A stretch of 64,000 nt of DNA from Actimicrobium sp047621345 (GTDB lineage: Bacteria; Pseudomonadota; Gammaproteobacteria; Burkholderiales; Burkholderiaceae_D), in assembly GCA_047621345.1 (NCBI GenBank), contig JBLHLW010000001.1, positions 124,001 to 188,000 of the forward strand, written 5' to 3'. Every line of letters begins with the position of its first letter. Positions within the stretch are counted from its first letter, which is position 1. The position numbers were made by a program, and so were the translations under genes. Shown one piece after another: positions 24,132 through 33,709 of the stretch. The notes below the pieces were generated by a model, which did no database searches, was not told the origin of the DNA, and worked only from the letters and a program-made list of their open reading frames with translations.

Positions 24132-25808
24132 TTAATGATCCGCAGCGTAGATATCGTTGTCCTTGGTTTCCTTGACGAACAACATGCCGATGACAAAGCA
24201 GGCGGCCGCGATAACGATCGGATACCAGAGGCCGTAGTAAATGTCACCCTTGTACGCCACCAGAGCAAACGCCGTAGTCGGCAGCAAACCGCCGAACCAG
24301 CCATTACCGATGTGATACGGCAACGACATCGAGGTGTAGCGGATGCGGGTCGGGAACATCTCGACCAGCATCGCCGCGATCGGGCCGTAGACCATCGTCA
24401 CGTAGAGCACCAGGATGGTCAGCAGTAACAGCACCATCGGCTTGTTGATCTGGTCCGGATCGGCCTTGGTCGGATAACCGGCTGCCTTGATGGCGTCGCC
24501 CATTTCCTTCTTGAACGCCTTGTCCTTGGCAGCAGCATCGTCTTTCGACAAGCCGTTAGCGTCGTAACTCGGGATCACCGTGTCGCCGATTTTTACCGAG
24601 GCCGGCGAACCAGCCGGACCAGCCACGTTGCTGTAGTTGACCGAGGCATTGGCCAGGACGGTACGCGAGATGTCACAGGACGAGGTGAATTTTTTGGTGC
24701 CAGTAGGATTGAACAGGAACTGGCACGTCGATTGGTCGGCGGTGACGACGACCGGAGATTTGATTAACGCGGCTTCGAGCGCCGGATTGGCGTAGTGGGT
24801 CAGGGCGCTAAACAGGGGGAAGTAGGTCAATGCAGCGATTAGCATGCCGCCCATGATGATCGGCTTGCGGCCAATTTTGTCCGATAGCGAACCGAAGAAC
24901 AGAAAGAACGGTGTGCCGATCAGCAAGGAGGCGGCGATCAGGATATTCGCGGTGGAGCCATCGACCTTCAGCGTCTGCGTCAGGAAGAACAGGGCGTAGA
25001 ACTGGCCGGTGTACCAGACCACAGCCTGGCCGGCAGTCAAGCCGATGAGCGCGAAGATCACGATCTTCAGATTCTTCCATTGACCGAAAGCTTCCGATAG
25101 CGGTGCCTTCGAGGTTTTTCCTTCGGCTTTCATGCGAGCAAAAGCCGGTGACTCGTTCATCGACAAACGAATCCAGACCGATATCCCCAGCAAGAACACC
25201 GACAACAGGAACGGAATGCGCCAGCCCCAGTCGGCAAAGGCAGTTTCACCCATCGCCGTGCGGGTGCCGAGGATCACCAGCAGCGACATGAATAGGCCCA
25301 GCGTGGCGGTGGTCTGAATCCATGCCGTGAATGCCCCGCGCTTGTCGTCCGGCGCATGCTCCGCCACGTAAGTGGCAGCGCCACCATACTCACCGCCCAG
25401 TGCGAGACCCTGAACGATGCGCAGGGTCACCAGAATGATCGGTGCAGCAATACCAATCGATTCATAGTTCGGCAAGATACCGACCAGAAAAGTCGATGCA
25501 CCCATCAGTACGATGGTCACCAGAAAAGTGTATTTGCGGCCAATCATGTCGCCGAGGCGACCGAACACTAATGCACCGAACGGCCGCACGATGAAGCCGG
25601 CAGCAAACGCCAGCAAGGCAAAAATAAAGGCGGTATTCGGATCGGTGCCGGCAAAAAATTGTTTGGCAATGATGGCTGCGAGCGAACCATACAAATAAAA
25701 ATCGTACCACTCGAAAACAGTACCGAGTGACGAGGCAAAAATAACCTTGCGTTCCTCTGGGGTGATCTTGCGTGATGCCGGTGTTGCTGTAGCCATGGTT
25801 GTCTCCAT
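24132..25808 (-). CDS. MFS transporter, metabolite:H+ symporter (MHS) type
   Basis: A 558-residue inner-membrane carrier with about 12 helices. The early FEWYDFYLYGSLA and the loop GRLGDMIGRKYT (residues about 84-95), repeated in the second half as GSLSDKIGRKP, are hallmarks of the MHS group, which takes up organic acids, sugars acids or osmolytes. A large hydrophilic insert (about residues 360-450, with Cys pairs CQF and SCDIS) separates late helices and should face the periplasm. Either Met1 or Met5 may start translation. The substrate is not shown; the neighbouring acyl-CoA genes are transcribed the other way. Confidence 0.85.
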   Translation of the reverse strand: METTMATATPASRKITPEERKVIFASSLGTVFEWYDFYLYGSLAAIIAKQFFAGTDPNTAFIFALLAFAAGFIVRPFGALVFGRLGDMIGRKYTFLVTIVLMGASTFLVGILPNYESIGIAAPIILVTLRIVQGLALGGEYGGAATYVAEHAPDDKRGAFTAWIQTTATLGLFMSLLVILGTRTAMGETAFADWGWRIPFLLSVFLLGISVWIRLSMNESPAFARMKAEGKTSKAPLSEAFGQWKNLKIVIFALIGLTAGQAVVWYTGQFYALFFLTQTLKVDGSTANILIAASLLIGTPFFLFFGSLSDKIGRKPIIMGGMLIAALTYFPLFSALTHYANPALEAALIKSPVVVTADQSTCQFLFNPTGTKKFTSSCDISRTVLANASVNYSNVAGPAGSPASVKIGDTVIPSYDANGLSKDDAAAKDKAFKKEMGDAIKAAGYPTKADPDQINKPMVLLLLTILVLYVTMVYGPIAAMLVEMFPTRIRYTSMSLPYHIGNGWFGGLLPTTAFALVAYKGDIYYGLWYPIVIAAACFVIGMLFVKETKDNDIYAADH

Positions 25809-26039
25809 ATGGTCTGTTTAGTATTGTTGTGCACTTGGCGGTTACACACGTTGGGTTACCACGGCTGAGTGTGCGACGGAAAACTTACGGGATTCTTGCA
25901 TCCGGCCTGGCGCCAAATATTGCGGTGAATAGTCCTTTAATAATTTTGCGAACGACCGTACTTAATCATGCTATTCTCGATTCCCGTTGCAGTAACAGTC
26001 CAACAACTAGCTCGTCCCAACCCCATTCAGGAGACCCAA

Positions 26040-27218
26040 ATGACCGACGCAGTCATCGTATCTACCGCACGTACCGCTCTCGCCAAATCCTGGAAAGGCG
26101 CTTTCAACATGACCCACGGTGCGACGCTCGGCGGTCACGCGCTCAAGCACGCGATTGAGCGCGCTGGCATCGAATCCGGTGAAGTCGAAGACGTCATCAT
26201 CGGTTGTGCGACGCCTGAAGGCGCCACCGGTAGCAACATCGCGCGCCAGATCGCTTTGCGCGCCGGTTGCCCGGTCACCACCGGCGGGATGACGATCAAT
26301 CGTTTTTGCTCGTCGGGTCTGCAAACCATCGCCACCGCAGCGCAGCGCATCATTGCCGGCGAAGGCGATATCTACGCCGCTGGCGGTGTCGAGTCGATCT
26401 CCTGCGTCCAGCAAGAAGCCAATACCCACATGCTGCGCGAAGTCTGGCTGCTGCAAAACAAGCCGGAGGTGTACTGGCCAATGTTGCAAACCGCCGAGAC
26501 CGTCGCCAAGCGCTACAACATTAGCCGCGAGCGTCAGGACACCTACGGTGCACAAAGTCAGCAGCGCGCTCATGCCGCGATGTTGGAGGGCAAGTTCGAT
26601 ACAGAAATCGCGCCGATGACGACCATCATGGGTGTCGCCGACAAGGCCACCGGCATGCTGGTCAGTCGCGAAGTCACGATCTCGGCCGATGAAGGCATCC
26701 GTGCCGACACGACCTATGAAGCCGTCTCCAAGATCCGCAGTGCCGTCCCCGGCGGCGTGATCTCGGCCGGTAATGCCAGCCAGTTTTCGGATGGTGCCTC
26801 TGTCGCCATCGTCATGAATAGCAAGGTTGCCGAAGCACGTGGCCTGACCCCGCTGGGCATTTTCCGTGGCTTCGCCATCGCCGGATGCGAGCCGGACGAA
26901 ATGGGCATCGGCCCGGTGTATGCGATTCCAAAGTTGCTGAAAAAAGCGGGCCTGAAGGTCGAAGATATCGGCCTGTGGGAACTCAATGAAGCCTTTGCGG
27001 TACAGGTGCTGTATTGCGCCGATACGCTTGGCATTCCGCTTGATCGTCTCAATGTCAACGGTGGCGCAATTGCGGTTGGCCATCCGTACGGCGTCTCGGG
27101 TGCACGCCTGACCGGCCATGCATTGATCGAAGGCAAACGTCGTGGCGTCAAGTATGTCGTCGTGACGATGTGCATTGGTGGCGGGCAGGGCGCGGCGGGA
27201 TTGTTTGAAGTGGTCTGA
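26040..27218 (+). CDS. Acetyl-CoA acyltransferase (thiolase)
   Basis: A 392-residue thiolase that cleaves 3-ketoacyl-CoA, or in reverse condenses acetyl-CoA. The nucleophilic Cys is in RFCSSGLQT near residue 90. The active-site His is in VNGGAIAVGHPYG near 348, and the second Cys is in MCIGGGQGAAG near 378. ATG 26040 has CAGGAG seven bases upstream. Text and length resemble degradative FadA-type enzymes more than PHB-type biosynthetic thiolases. It opens a long same-strand run of acyl-CoA-related genes, separated from the next gene by a palindromic repeat. Confidence 0.9.
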   Translation: MTDAVIVSTARTALAKSWKGAFNMTHGATLGGHALKHAIERAGIESGEVEDVIIGCATPEGATGSNIARQIALRAGCPVTTGGMTINRFCSSGLQTIATAAQRIIAGEGDIYAAGGVESISCVQQEANTHMLREVWLLQNKPEVYWPMLQTAETVAKRYNISRERQDTYGAQSQQRAHAAMLEGKFDTEIAPMTTIMGVADKATGMLVSREVTISADEGIRADTTYEAVSKIRSAVPGGVISAGNASQFSDGASVAIVMNSKVAEARGLTPLGIFRGFAIAGCEPDEMGIGPVYAIPKLLKKAGLKVEDIGLWELNEAFAVQVLYCADTLGIPLDRLNVNGGAIAVGHPYGVSGARLTGHALIEGKRRGVKYVVVTMCIGGGQGAAGLFEVV

Positions 27219-27232
27219 GGACGCGCCAACCC

Positions 27233-27343
27233 CGTAGGGTGGGCACGGGGTCATCGTGCCCACACGAATGCGCCGCTAGCGATGGAATTTGCCGGCGCCC
27301 CTGACGCGCGCGCGTAGGCACGATACCCCGTGCCCACCCAACG
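27233..27343. repeat. Paired inverted REP-like palindromes
   Basis: The first unit CGTAGGGTGGGCACG...CGTGCCCACACG and a facing unit CGCGTAGGCACG...CGTGCCCACCCAACG are separated by about 40 bases. It is the same repeat family as at 24020. The location is between the thiolase and acyl-CoA dehydrogenase genes, where the hairpins could also modulate read-through. Confidence 0.7.
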
Positions 27344-27388
27344 AAGCCCCCGCAAATTTGCACAATGAATGCGTCTCTGGAGTGATCA

Positions 27389-29203
27389 ATGCAATCGAAG
27401 ATTTTGTCCCGTCGTGATCTCGACTTCCTGCTCTACGAATGGCTGCATGTCGAGACTCTGACCGAGCGTGAGCGCTTCGCCGATCACTCGGCAGATACCT
27501 TCAACGCGGCCATCGATACCTGCGAACGCATCGCCGTTGATCTCTTCGCACCGCACAACAAAAAAAGCGATCAGAACGAACCGCACTTCGATGGCACCGC
27601 CGTCCACATGATCGGCGATGTCAAGGTTGCGCTCGATGCCTTCAGCGCAGCGGGCCTGATGGCTGCTGGCCAGGACTTCGACAACGATGGCATGCAACTG
27701 CCTTGCGTGGTCGAAAAAGCCGGCTTCGCGTATTTCAAGGGAGCCAATGTCGGCACCTCGTCCTATCCGTTCCTCACCATCGGCAATGCCAACACGCTGA
27801 TGAAATGCGGCACGCCGGAGCAGATCGAGACCTTTGTCAAGCCGATGCTGACTGGCCGGTTTTTCGGCACGATGTGCTTGTCCGAACCGCAAGCTGGCTC
27901 CAGTCTGTCAGACATCGTCACCCGCGCCGAACCGCAATCCGATGGCACGTATCGCCTGACCGGCAACAAGATGTGGATTTCGGCTGGCGAACACGAGCTG
28001 GCAGAAAACATCGTCCACCTCGTGCTGGCCAAAGTGCCCGGTCCGGATGGCAAACTCATCCCCGGAGTGAAGGGTATTTCGCTCTTCATCGTGCCAAAAA
28101 AACTGGTGAACGCCGACGGTACTTTGGGCGAGCGCAACGATGTCGTGCTGGCCGGCCTGAACCACAAGATGGGGTATCGCGGCACCACGAATTGCCTGCT
28201 TAATTTTGGCGAAGGAAAATTCACGCCGCAAGGCAAGGCAGGCGCGATTGGCTATCTGGTCGGCACGGTTCACAAGGGACTGGCCAACATGTTCCACATG
28301 ATGAACGAGGCCCGCATCGGCGTGGGTCTCGGTGCGGTGATGCTGGGTTACACCGGCTATTTGCACGCTCTGGATTACGCGCGCAACCGCCCGCAAGGTC
28401 GTGCACCGCAAGCCAAAGATCCGGCCATGCCGCAGTTGCCCATCATTGAACACACCGACGTGCGGCGCATGCTGCTGGCCCAGAAATCGTATGTGGAAGG
28501 CGGGCTGGCGCTGGCGCTGTACTGCTCGAAATTGGTCGATGACGAGCGTACCGCACCGGCGCAAGAGCGCGCTCGTGCGACGCTGCTACTCGATATCCTG
28601 ACGCCGATTGCCAAGTCCTGGCCGTCGCAATGGTGCCTCGAAGCGAACAATCTGGCGATTCAGGTCCATGGTGGCTACGGCTACACGCGCGAGTACAACG
28701 TCGAACAGTTTTATCGCGACAACCGGCTTAATCCTATCCATGAAGGCACGCACGGCATTCAGGGGCTCGACCTGCTCGGACGCAAAGTGGCGATGCAGGA
28801 TGGCGCAGCGCTGCAAGCGCTGTGTGCCGAAGTCGGACAGACCGTCGAACGCGCCACCGCCTTGCCATCACTGGCCGCACAGGCAAGCGCGCTGGACGCC
28901 GCATGGCAGCGCATCGTCGCTGTTACGACGACCCTGCACGCAGCCGGCGACCTGAACCTGACCCTGGCCAACGCCTCGCTGTACCTCGAAGCATTCGGGC
29001 ATGCAGTTGTCGCCTGGATCTGGCTGGAACAGGCGTTGCTGGCAGTTGGCAAAGAGAACGCGCACGACGCCGATTTCTACAAGGGTAAACTGCAGGCCTG
29101 CCTATACTTTTACCAATGGGAGCTGCCGAAGATTACTGCGCAACTTGATCTGCTGGCCAGCCTCGACACAACCACGCTCGACATGCAGGATGCGTGGTTC
29201 TAG
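27389..29203 (+). CDS. Acyl-CoA dehydrogenase, large (about 600-residue) type
   Basis: A 604-residue FAD enzyme introducing the alpha-beta double bond in acyl-CoA. The core is recognisable by MCLSEPQAGSSLSD near residue 166, YRLTGNKMWISAGEHE near 192, GTTNCLLNFGE and the late IQVHGGYGYTREYNVEQFYRD near 431. An N-terminal helical extension (residues 1-60) and about 120 extra C-terminal residues mark the long subgroup found in beta-proteobacteria and pseudomonads. Chain-length preference cannot be inferred. It is followed 11 bases later by a Dabb-domain gene in the same operon-like run. Confidence 0.92.
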   Translation: MQSKILSRRDLDFLLYEWLHVETLTERERFADHSADTFNAAIDTCERIAVDLFAPHNKKSDQNEPHFDGTAVHMIGDVKVALDAFSAAGLMAAGQDFDNDGMQLPCVVEKAGFAYFKGANVGTSSYPFLTIGNANTLMKCGTPEQIETFVKPMLTGRFFGTMCLSEPQAGSSLSDIVTRAEPQSDGTYRLTGNKMWISAGEHELAENIVHLVLAKVPGPDGKLIPGVKGISLFIVPKKLVNADGTLGERNDVVLAGLNHKMGYRGTTNCLLNFGEGKFTPQGKAGAIGYLVGTVHKGLANMFHMMNEARIGVGLGAVMLGYTGYLHALDYARNRPQGRAPQAKDPAMPQLPIIEHTDVRRMLLAQKSYVEGGLALALYCSKLVDDERTAPAQERARATLLLDILTPIAKSWPSQWCLEANNLAIQVHGGYGYTREYNVEQFYRDNRLNPIHEGTHGIQGLDLLGRKVAMQDGAALQALCAEVGQTVERATALPSLAAQASALDAAWQRIVAVTTTLHAAGDLNLTLANASLYLEAFGHAVVAWIWLEQALLAVGKENAHDADFYKGKLQACLYFYQWELPKITAQLDLLASLDTTTLDMQDAWF

Positions 29204-29214
29204 GAAGGAAAAAA

Positions 29215-29541
29215 ATGATCAAACATATCGTCATGTGGACCCTCAAGGACGAAGCCGAAGGCGCTGACAAGGCCACCAATTTACTGAAAATGCAGGCGCT
29301 GCTGGAAAGCTGCAAAGAGCTCGTTCCCGGCATCCTCAAGTTCGAGGTCTCGCTGGCCCAACCGGGCCTCGAATGCACTTGCGACATCGTGCTGTACTCC
29401 GAATTCGATACCGCCCATTCGCTCGACGATTACCAGCACCATCCGCTGCATGTCGCTACCAAACCGTTCATCGGTGCGGTGCGCGCCACGCGGCATTGCA
29501 TGGACGTGCTGGTGGAAGCCCCCGTGACTTCCACCCTCTGA
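29215..29541 (+). CDS. Dabb family (stress-responsive alpha/beta barrel) protein
   Basis: A 108-residue small protein of the dimeric ferredoxin-like Dabb fold. The start IKHIVMWTLKDEA and the later YQHHPLHVATKPFI with its conserved His pair are typical. Some family members are enzymes for small aromatic or polyketide-like substrates and others have no known role. ATG 29215 has AGGAAGGA just upstream. It lies in the run of acyl-CoA metabolism genes, so it may act on one of their intermediates, which is inference from context. Confidence 0.8.
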   Translation: MIKHIVMWTLKDEAEGADKATNLLKMQALLESCKELVPGILKFEVSLAQPGLECTCDIVLYSEFDTAHSLDDYQHHPLHVATKPFIGAVRATRHCMDVLVEAPVTSTL

Positions 29542-29576
29542 CCTCAAAATTTAACCCATAACAATACGGAGACCGC

Positions 29577-30356
29577 ATGCGCACACCTCAACAACTGTTC
29601 AACCTCGACGGCAAGACCGCACTGGTCACCGGCGGTTCCCGCGGCCTCGGCCTGCAAATTGCCGAAGCCCTCGGCGAACAAGGCGCAACCATCGTCCTGT
29701 CGGCGCGCAAGCAAACCGAGCTCGATGAGGCTGTCGCCCACCTGAAAAGCCTGGGCATCAACGCTTCCGCTATCGCCGCCGATCTGTCGCAGGAAGCGGC
29801 CGTCGAGGCGCTGGTCACCGAGACCCTGAGTCGCCTCGGACACATCGATATCCTGGTCAACAACGCCGGCGCGACGTGGGGTGCTCCTGCCGAAGACCAT
29901 CCGGTCGAGGCCTGGGACAAGGTCATGAACCTCAATATCCGTAGCATCTTTTTGCTCTCGCAAGCGGTTGGCAAGCGCTCGATGATCCCGCGCCAGTACG
30001 GCCGCATCATCAACGTCGCGTCGATTGCTGGTTTGTCCGGCAACCCGCCCGGCATGCAGACTATCGCCTACAACACGTCCAAGGGAGCGGTCGTTAATTT
30101 CACCCGCACGCTGGCCGGTGAATGGGGCGCGCACGGCATTACCGTCAATGCACTGGCACCGGGATTTTTCCCGTCGAAGATGACCAAGGGTTTGCTGGCC
30201 ACGCTGGGCAAGGAAGAAATGGCCAGCCATGCACCACTGAACCGGCTTGGTGACGACGAAGATCTGAAAGGGGCGGCAGTCCTGTTTGCCTCCGACGCCG
30301 GCAAGCACATCACTGGCCAGATTCTGGCGGTCGATGGCGGTGTATCGGCGATTTGA
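29577..30356 (+). CDS. SDR family oxidoreductase
   Basis: A 259-residue classical short-chain dehydrogenase. The cofactor site is TGGSRGLG (residues 19-26), the NNAG motif is near 98, and the catalytic set is Ser at about 150 with YNTSK near 164. The text after it (GEWGAHGITVNALAPGFF) is usual. It most resembles 3-oxoacyl-ACP reductases and gluconate 5-dehydrogenase-like SDRs; the Arg/Ser after the Gly motif suggests NADP(H). The stop overlaps the next start (TGATG), so it is coupled with the thioesterase. The substrate is unknown, perhaps a hydroxyacyl-CoA. Confidence 0.85.
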   Translation: MRTPQQLFNLDGKTALVTGGSRGLGLQIAEALGEQGATIVLSARKQTELDEAVAHLKSLGINASAIAADLSQEAAVEALVTETLSRLGHIDILVNNAGATWGAPAEDHPVEAWDKVMNLNIRSIFLLSQAVGKRSMIPRQYGRIINVASIAGLSGNPPGMQTIAYNTSKGAVVNFTRTLAGEWGAHGITVNALAPGFFPSKMTKGLLATLGKEEMASHAPLNRLGDDEDLKGAAVLFASDAGKHITGQILAVDGGVSAI

Positions 30357-30811
30357 TGGACTGGACGGTCGCCAAGCCGTTTCCAAACGAGATCCCGTTT
30401 CTGCAAGAGATGGGCGTCGAGTTTCTCGGTGCGATCAATGGCGAAGCGCGCGTTGCATTGACGCTTGGCAGCCGGCACATGAACAGCTGGCAAGTTGGTC
30501 ATGGTGGCGTCACGATGACTTTGCTGGATGTCGTCATGGCGCTGGCCGGACGCTCGCTCGATCCCGATGCAAGCGGCGCCGTCACCGTTGACATGCACAC
30601 CAGCTTTTTGCAACCGGCTGGCCATCCGGGCAGCCGCATCGTCGCCATCGGCCGTGCCAGTCATCGCGCTACCACACTCGTATTTTGCGAAGGTGAAATC
30701 CGCAACGGCGACCTGCTGGTGGCGCGCGCCATGGGCACCTTCAAATTTCTTAAGCGGCGCGCCGCCGGCCGCAAGCTTGATCACACGCTTGATCATCCAT
30801 TCACCCCCTGA
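30356..30811 (+). CDS. Hotdog-fold thioesterase, PaaI family
   Basis: A 151-residue hotdog protein expected to hydrolyse acyl- or aroyl-CoA. The conserved block is MNSWQVGHGGVTMTLLDVVMALA near residues 41-63. It contains the HGG of the PaaI/YdiI group and an Asp acting as the catalytic acid. The C-terminal strand (GDLLVARAMGTFKFL) also fits. It overlaps the SDR stop by one base. Within this gene run it may release free acids or recycle CoA. Confidence 0.85.
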   Translation: MDWTVAKPFPNEIPFLQEMGVEFLGAINGEARVALTLGSRHMNSWQVGHGGVTMTLLDVVMALAGRSLDPDASGAVTVDMHTSFLQPAGHPGSRIVAIGRASHRATTLVFCEGEIRNGDLLVARAMGTFKFLKRRAAGRKLDHTLDHPFTP

Positions 30812-30825
30812 ACAAGGAGTCCCGC

Positions 30826-31821
30826 ATGACTACTACCCGTCAGATCGTTCTCGCATCCCGTCCTACCGGCAACGTCAGCGCCGACAATTTCCGGCTTGAA
30901 GAAGTGGCCGTGCCGGTCATCGCCGATGGTCAGGTACTGATCCGCAATCACTACCTGTCGCTCGATCCGTACATGCGCGGTCGCATGGAAGACAGCAAGA
31001 GCTACGCCGAACCGCAAGCCATTGGCGCGGTCATGATAGGCGGCACAGTCGGCGAAATTGTCGAGAGCAAGAACCCGAAATTCGTTGTCGGCGACAAGGT
31101 TGTCGGCGGCTCCGGCTGGGCCGAGATGACGGTCTCCGATGGCCAGATGCTGCGCAAGGTCGATACGAGCCATATTCCTTTATCGGCCTACCTCGGTTCG
31201 GTCGGCATGCCCGGCATGACTGCCTGGTACGGGCTGACCCAGATCATGCAACCGAAGGTCGGCGAAACCATCGTCGTCTCGGCCGCCAGCGGCGCGGTCG
31301 GCAGCGTGGTTGGCCAGCTCGCCAAATTGCGCGGCTGCCGCGCCGTCGGCATTGCCGGTGGTCCTGAAAAATGTGCCTACGTGGTCAACGAACTTGGCTT
31401 TGATGCCTGCGTCGATTACAAGTCATCGACCTTCGTGGCGGATCTTGCGGCAGCCACACCGGACGGCATTGACGCGATCTTTGAAAACGTCGGCGGCGTG
31501 GTCTTCGATACCGCGCTGGCGCGCATGAATCCGTTTGGCCGGATCGCGGTCTGCGGCCTGATCGCCGGTTACAACGGCGAGCCACTGGTGCTCAACAATG
31601 TGCGCATGATCCTGACGATGCGCCTGACGATACGCGGCTTCATTGTTTCCGAACACATCGACCTGTGGCCAGAAGGCTTGAAGGAACTCGGCACGCTGGT
31701 CGCCACCGGCAAGCTGAAATTCCGCGAATCGATTGCCGAGGGATTGGCGGCCGCACCGGAAGCCTTCATGGGTCTGCTCAAAGGCAAGAACTTCGGCAAG
31801 CAGCTGGTCAAGCTGATCTGA
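30826..31821 (+). CDS. NADP-dependent medium-chain oxidoreductase (zinc-independent)
   Basis: A 331-residue MDR protein of the leukotriene B4 12-hydroxydehydrogenase / curcumin reductase CurA type. These enzymes reduce the double bond of alpha-beta-unsaturated ketones. The text LSLDPYMRGRM near residue 44 is diagnostic. The nucleotide-binding domain has VVSAASGAVGSVVGQLAK near 150-167 and the later FENVGGVVFD. Zinc-binding Cys/His residues of alcohol dehydrogenases are absent. ATG 30826 has AAGGAG upstream. It is part of the same gene run and is followed by a GST-type protein. Confidence 0.88.
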   Translation: MTTTRQIVLASRPTGNVSADNFRLEEVAVPVIADGQVLIRNHYLSLDPYMRGRMEDSKSYAEPQAIGAVMIGGTVGEIVESKNPKFVVGDKVVGGSGWAEMTVSDGQMLRKVDTSHIPLSAYLGSVGMPGMTAWYGLTQIMQPKVGETIVVSAASGAVGSVVGQLAKLRGCRAVGIAGGPEKCAYVVNELGFDACVDYKSSTFVADLAAATPDGIDAIFENVGGVVFDTALARMNPFGRIAVCGLIAGYNGEPLVLNNVRMILTMRLTIRGFIVSEHIDLWPEGLKELGTLVATGKLKFRESIAEGLAAAPEAFMGLLKGKNFGKQLVKLI

Positions 31822-31850
31822 TTTTTCCCCCTTTGCTTTTGGAGAACGCC

Positions 31851-32780
31851 ATGTCCGACCTGATCCTGCACCACTACCCGACGTCCCCGTTCGCGGAAAA
31901 AATCCGCCTGATTCTGGGCCATAAACAGCTGGCCTGGAAATCGGTGCTTATCCCGGTGATCATGCCCAAACCCGATGTGCTGGCGCTGACCGGTGGTTAT
32001 CGGCGCACGCCACTGCTGCAAATCGGCGCGGATGTGTATTGCGATACCGCGCTGATCGCCGATGTGCTGGAGCGGCGCACACCGACGCCGTCGTTGTTCC
32101 CGCATGCGCAGTCCGGGCTGGTTCGCACCGTGGCGCAATGGGCTGACAGCACGCTGTTCTGGACTGCGATTGGGTATGCGTTCCAGCCAGCCGGCATGCA
32201 AGCGATGTTCGGCAAGCTGCCGCCGGAACACCTGCAAGCCTTCGGCGCTGACCGTGCAGCGATGCGGGGCAATGCGCCGCGCATGGCGGTAGCAGAAGCC
32301 ACCGCCAGCCTGACCGAGTATCTCGATCGCCTCGAGAACATGCTGGTTGATGGCCAGCCGTATTTGCTCGGTGCTTTGCCGACGCTCGCCGATTTTTCGG
32401 TCTACCACCCGGTTTGGTACGTCAGCCGGGTACAGGGTCTGTCGGTGATTCTGGACAGGGCACCGAAGCTGCTGGCCTGGCTCGCACGGATGGCGGCCAT
32501 CGGTCACGGTACTGCTGAAAAAATCAGCAGTACCGATGCGATCGACATGTGCCGCAACAGCGTGTCGCTGGTCTCGGAGGACGCCGTCACCGACCTGCAT
32601 GGTATCGCTCTGGGTGAGCGCGTGACGATCACGCCAACCGACTACGCGCTCGATCCGGTCGAGGGCGAGCTAGTTCTGGCCAGCGCCACCGAACTGGCCG
32701 TACGTCGGCATGATGACCGGGCCGGCACGGTCACCGTGCACTTCCCGCGCAACGGCTATCAACTCAAAAAATCCGCTTAA
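31851..32780 (+). CDS. Glutathione S-transferase family protein with C-terminal extension
   Basis: A 309-residue protein. Residues 1-80 form the thioredoxin-like GST domain (HHYPTSPFAEKIRLILG; catalytic Ser or Tyr region; RRTPLLQIGADVYCDTALIA). A helical domain follows to about 210. The C-terminal 80 or so residues (ITPTDYALDPVEGELV and following) are an extra beta-rich part not found in standard GSTs, but seen in some beta-proteobacterial relatives. The start has TGGAGAA nine bases upstream. In a cluster with an enone reductase and epoxide-hydrolase-like enzyme it may detoxify reactive intermediates. Confidence 0.82.
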   Translation: MSDLILHHYPTSPFAEKIRLILGHKQLAWKSVLIPVIMPKPDVLALTGGYRRTPLLQIGADVYCDTALIADVLERRTPTPSLFPHAQSGLVRTVAQWADSTLFWTAIGYAFQPAGMQAMFGKLPPEHLQAFGADRAAMRGNAPRMAVAEATASLTEYLDRLENMLVDGQPYLLGALPTLADFSVYHPVWYVSRVQGLSVILDRAPKLLAWLARMAAIGHGTAEKISSTDAIDMCRNSVSLVSEDAVTDLHGIALGERVTITPTDYALDPVEGELVLASATELAVRRHDDRAGTVTVHFPRNGYQLKKSA

Positions 32781-32798
32781 AAAATCTACGGAGACAGC

Positions 32799-33707
32799 AT
32801 GAAAAATTTTACTAACCGGGTCGCCGTCATCACCGGCGGTGCCAGCGGCTTCGGCCGCGAATTTGCGCTGATAGGCGCACGTCTGGGCATGAAACTGGTG
32901 CTCGCTGATGTGCAGCAAGATGCGCTCGACCGCGTCAAGACCGAACTCGAAGCGCTCGGTGCCGAAGTGCTGGCAGTACGCTGCGACGTGCGTCACGCCG
33001 ACGAAATCCAGGCGCTGGCCGATGCGACGATGGCTCGCTTTGGCGCGGTTCATCTGCTGTTCAATAATGCCGGCGTTGGTTCGGGTGGGCTGGTCTGGGA
33101 AAATACGCAGGCCGACTGGGAGTGGGTGCTCGGCGTGAACTTGTGGGGCGTCATCCATGGCGTGCGCATTTTTACGCCGCTGATGCTGGCGTGCGCCAAG
33201 GCCGATCCCGACTATGAAGGCCACATCGTCAACACCGCGTCGATGGCCGGCTTGCTCAATGCGCCGACGATGGGGGTCTATAACGTCTCCAAACATGCGG
33301 TGGTGTCGCTGACCGAATCGTTGTATCAGGACTTGCGACTGGTTGAAGCGCCGATCAGCGCATCGGTGCTGTGCCCGTATTTTGTGCCGACCGGGATTTC
33401 GCAATCGCATCGTAATCGGCCTGATGATGTTGCCATCAGTGCGCGTCCGACGATCAGTCAATTGGCGGCGCAGTCAATGTCGGACAAAGCGGTCAGCTCT
33501 GGCAAGGTCAGTGCGGCAGCGGTTGCCGAGATGACCTTCGAGGCGATTGGCAGCGATCAGTTTTACGTGTATTCGCATCCCCAAGCACTCGGCCATGTGC
33601 AAAAACGGATGGAAGAAATCATCACGCAAACCAATCCGGGCGACCCGTATGCCGGTGCCGAACACGTGCGCGAAATGCTGCAGGCGAAGCTGAAAGCCGG
33701 AGCGTAA
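32799..33707 (+). CDS. SDR family oxidoreductase
   Basis: A 302-residue short-chain dehydrogenase. The cofactor motif is TGGASGFG (residues 13-20), followed by an Asp at the end of strand 2 (LADVQ), which suggests NAD(H). NNAGVG is near 92, and the catalytic residues are the Ser of NTASMAG and YNVSK near 164. It is longer at the C-terminus than core SDRs. It starts 18 bases after the GST gene and ends two bases before the hydrolase start. The specific substrate is unknown. Confidence 0.85.
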   Translation: MKNFTNRVAVITGGASGFGREFALIGARLGMKLVLADVQQDALDRVKTELEALGAEVLAVRCDVRHADEIQALADATMARFGAVHLLFNNAGVGSGGLVWENTQADWEWVLGVNLWGVIHGVRIFTPLMLACAKADPDYEGHIVNTASMAGLLNAPTMGVYNVSKHAVVSLTESLYQDLRLVEAPISASVLCPYFVPTGISQSHRNRPDDVAISARPTISQLAAQSMSDKAVSSGKVSAAAVAEMTFEAIGSDQFYVYSHPQALGHVQKRMEEIITQTNPGDPYAGAEHVREMLQAKLKAGA

Positions 33708-33709
33708 TC

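Noticed and set aside
26007..27263. 418-codon minus-strand frame opposite the thiolase
   Set aside because: It is the antisense shadow of a clearly real thiolase; composition is His/Gly/Arg-rich as expected of such shadows.
30353..30355. TTG start one codon before the thioesterase ATG
   Set aside because: The ATG at 30356 overlaps the SDR stop in the usual coupled form, so the TTG is not needed.
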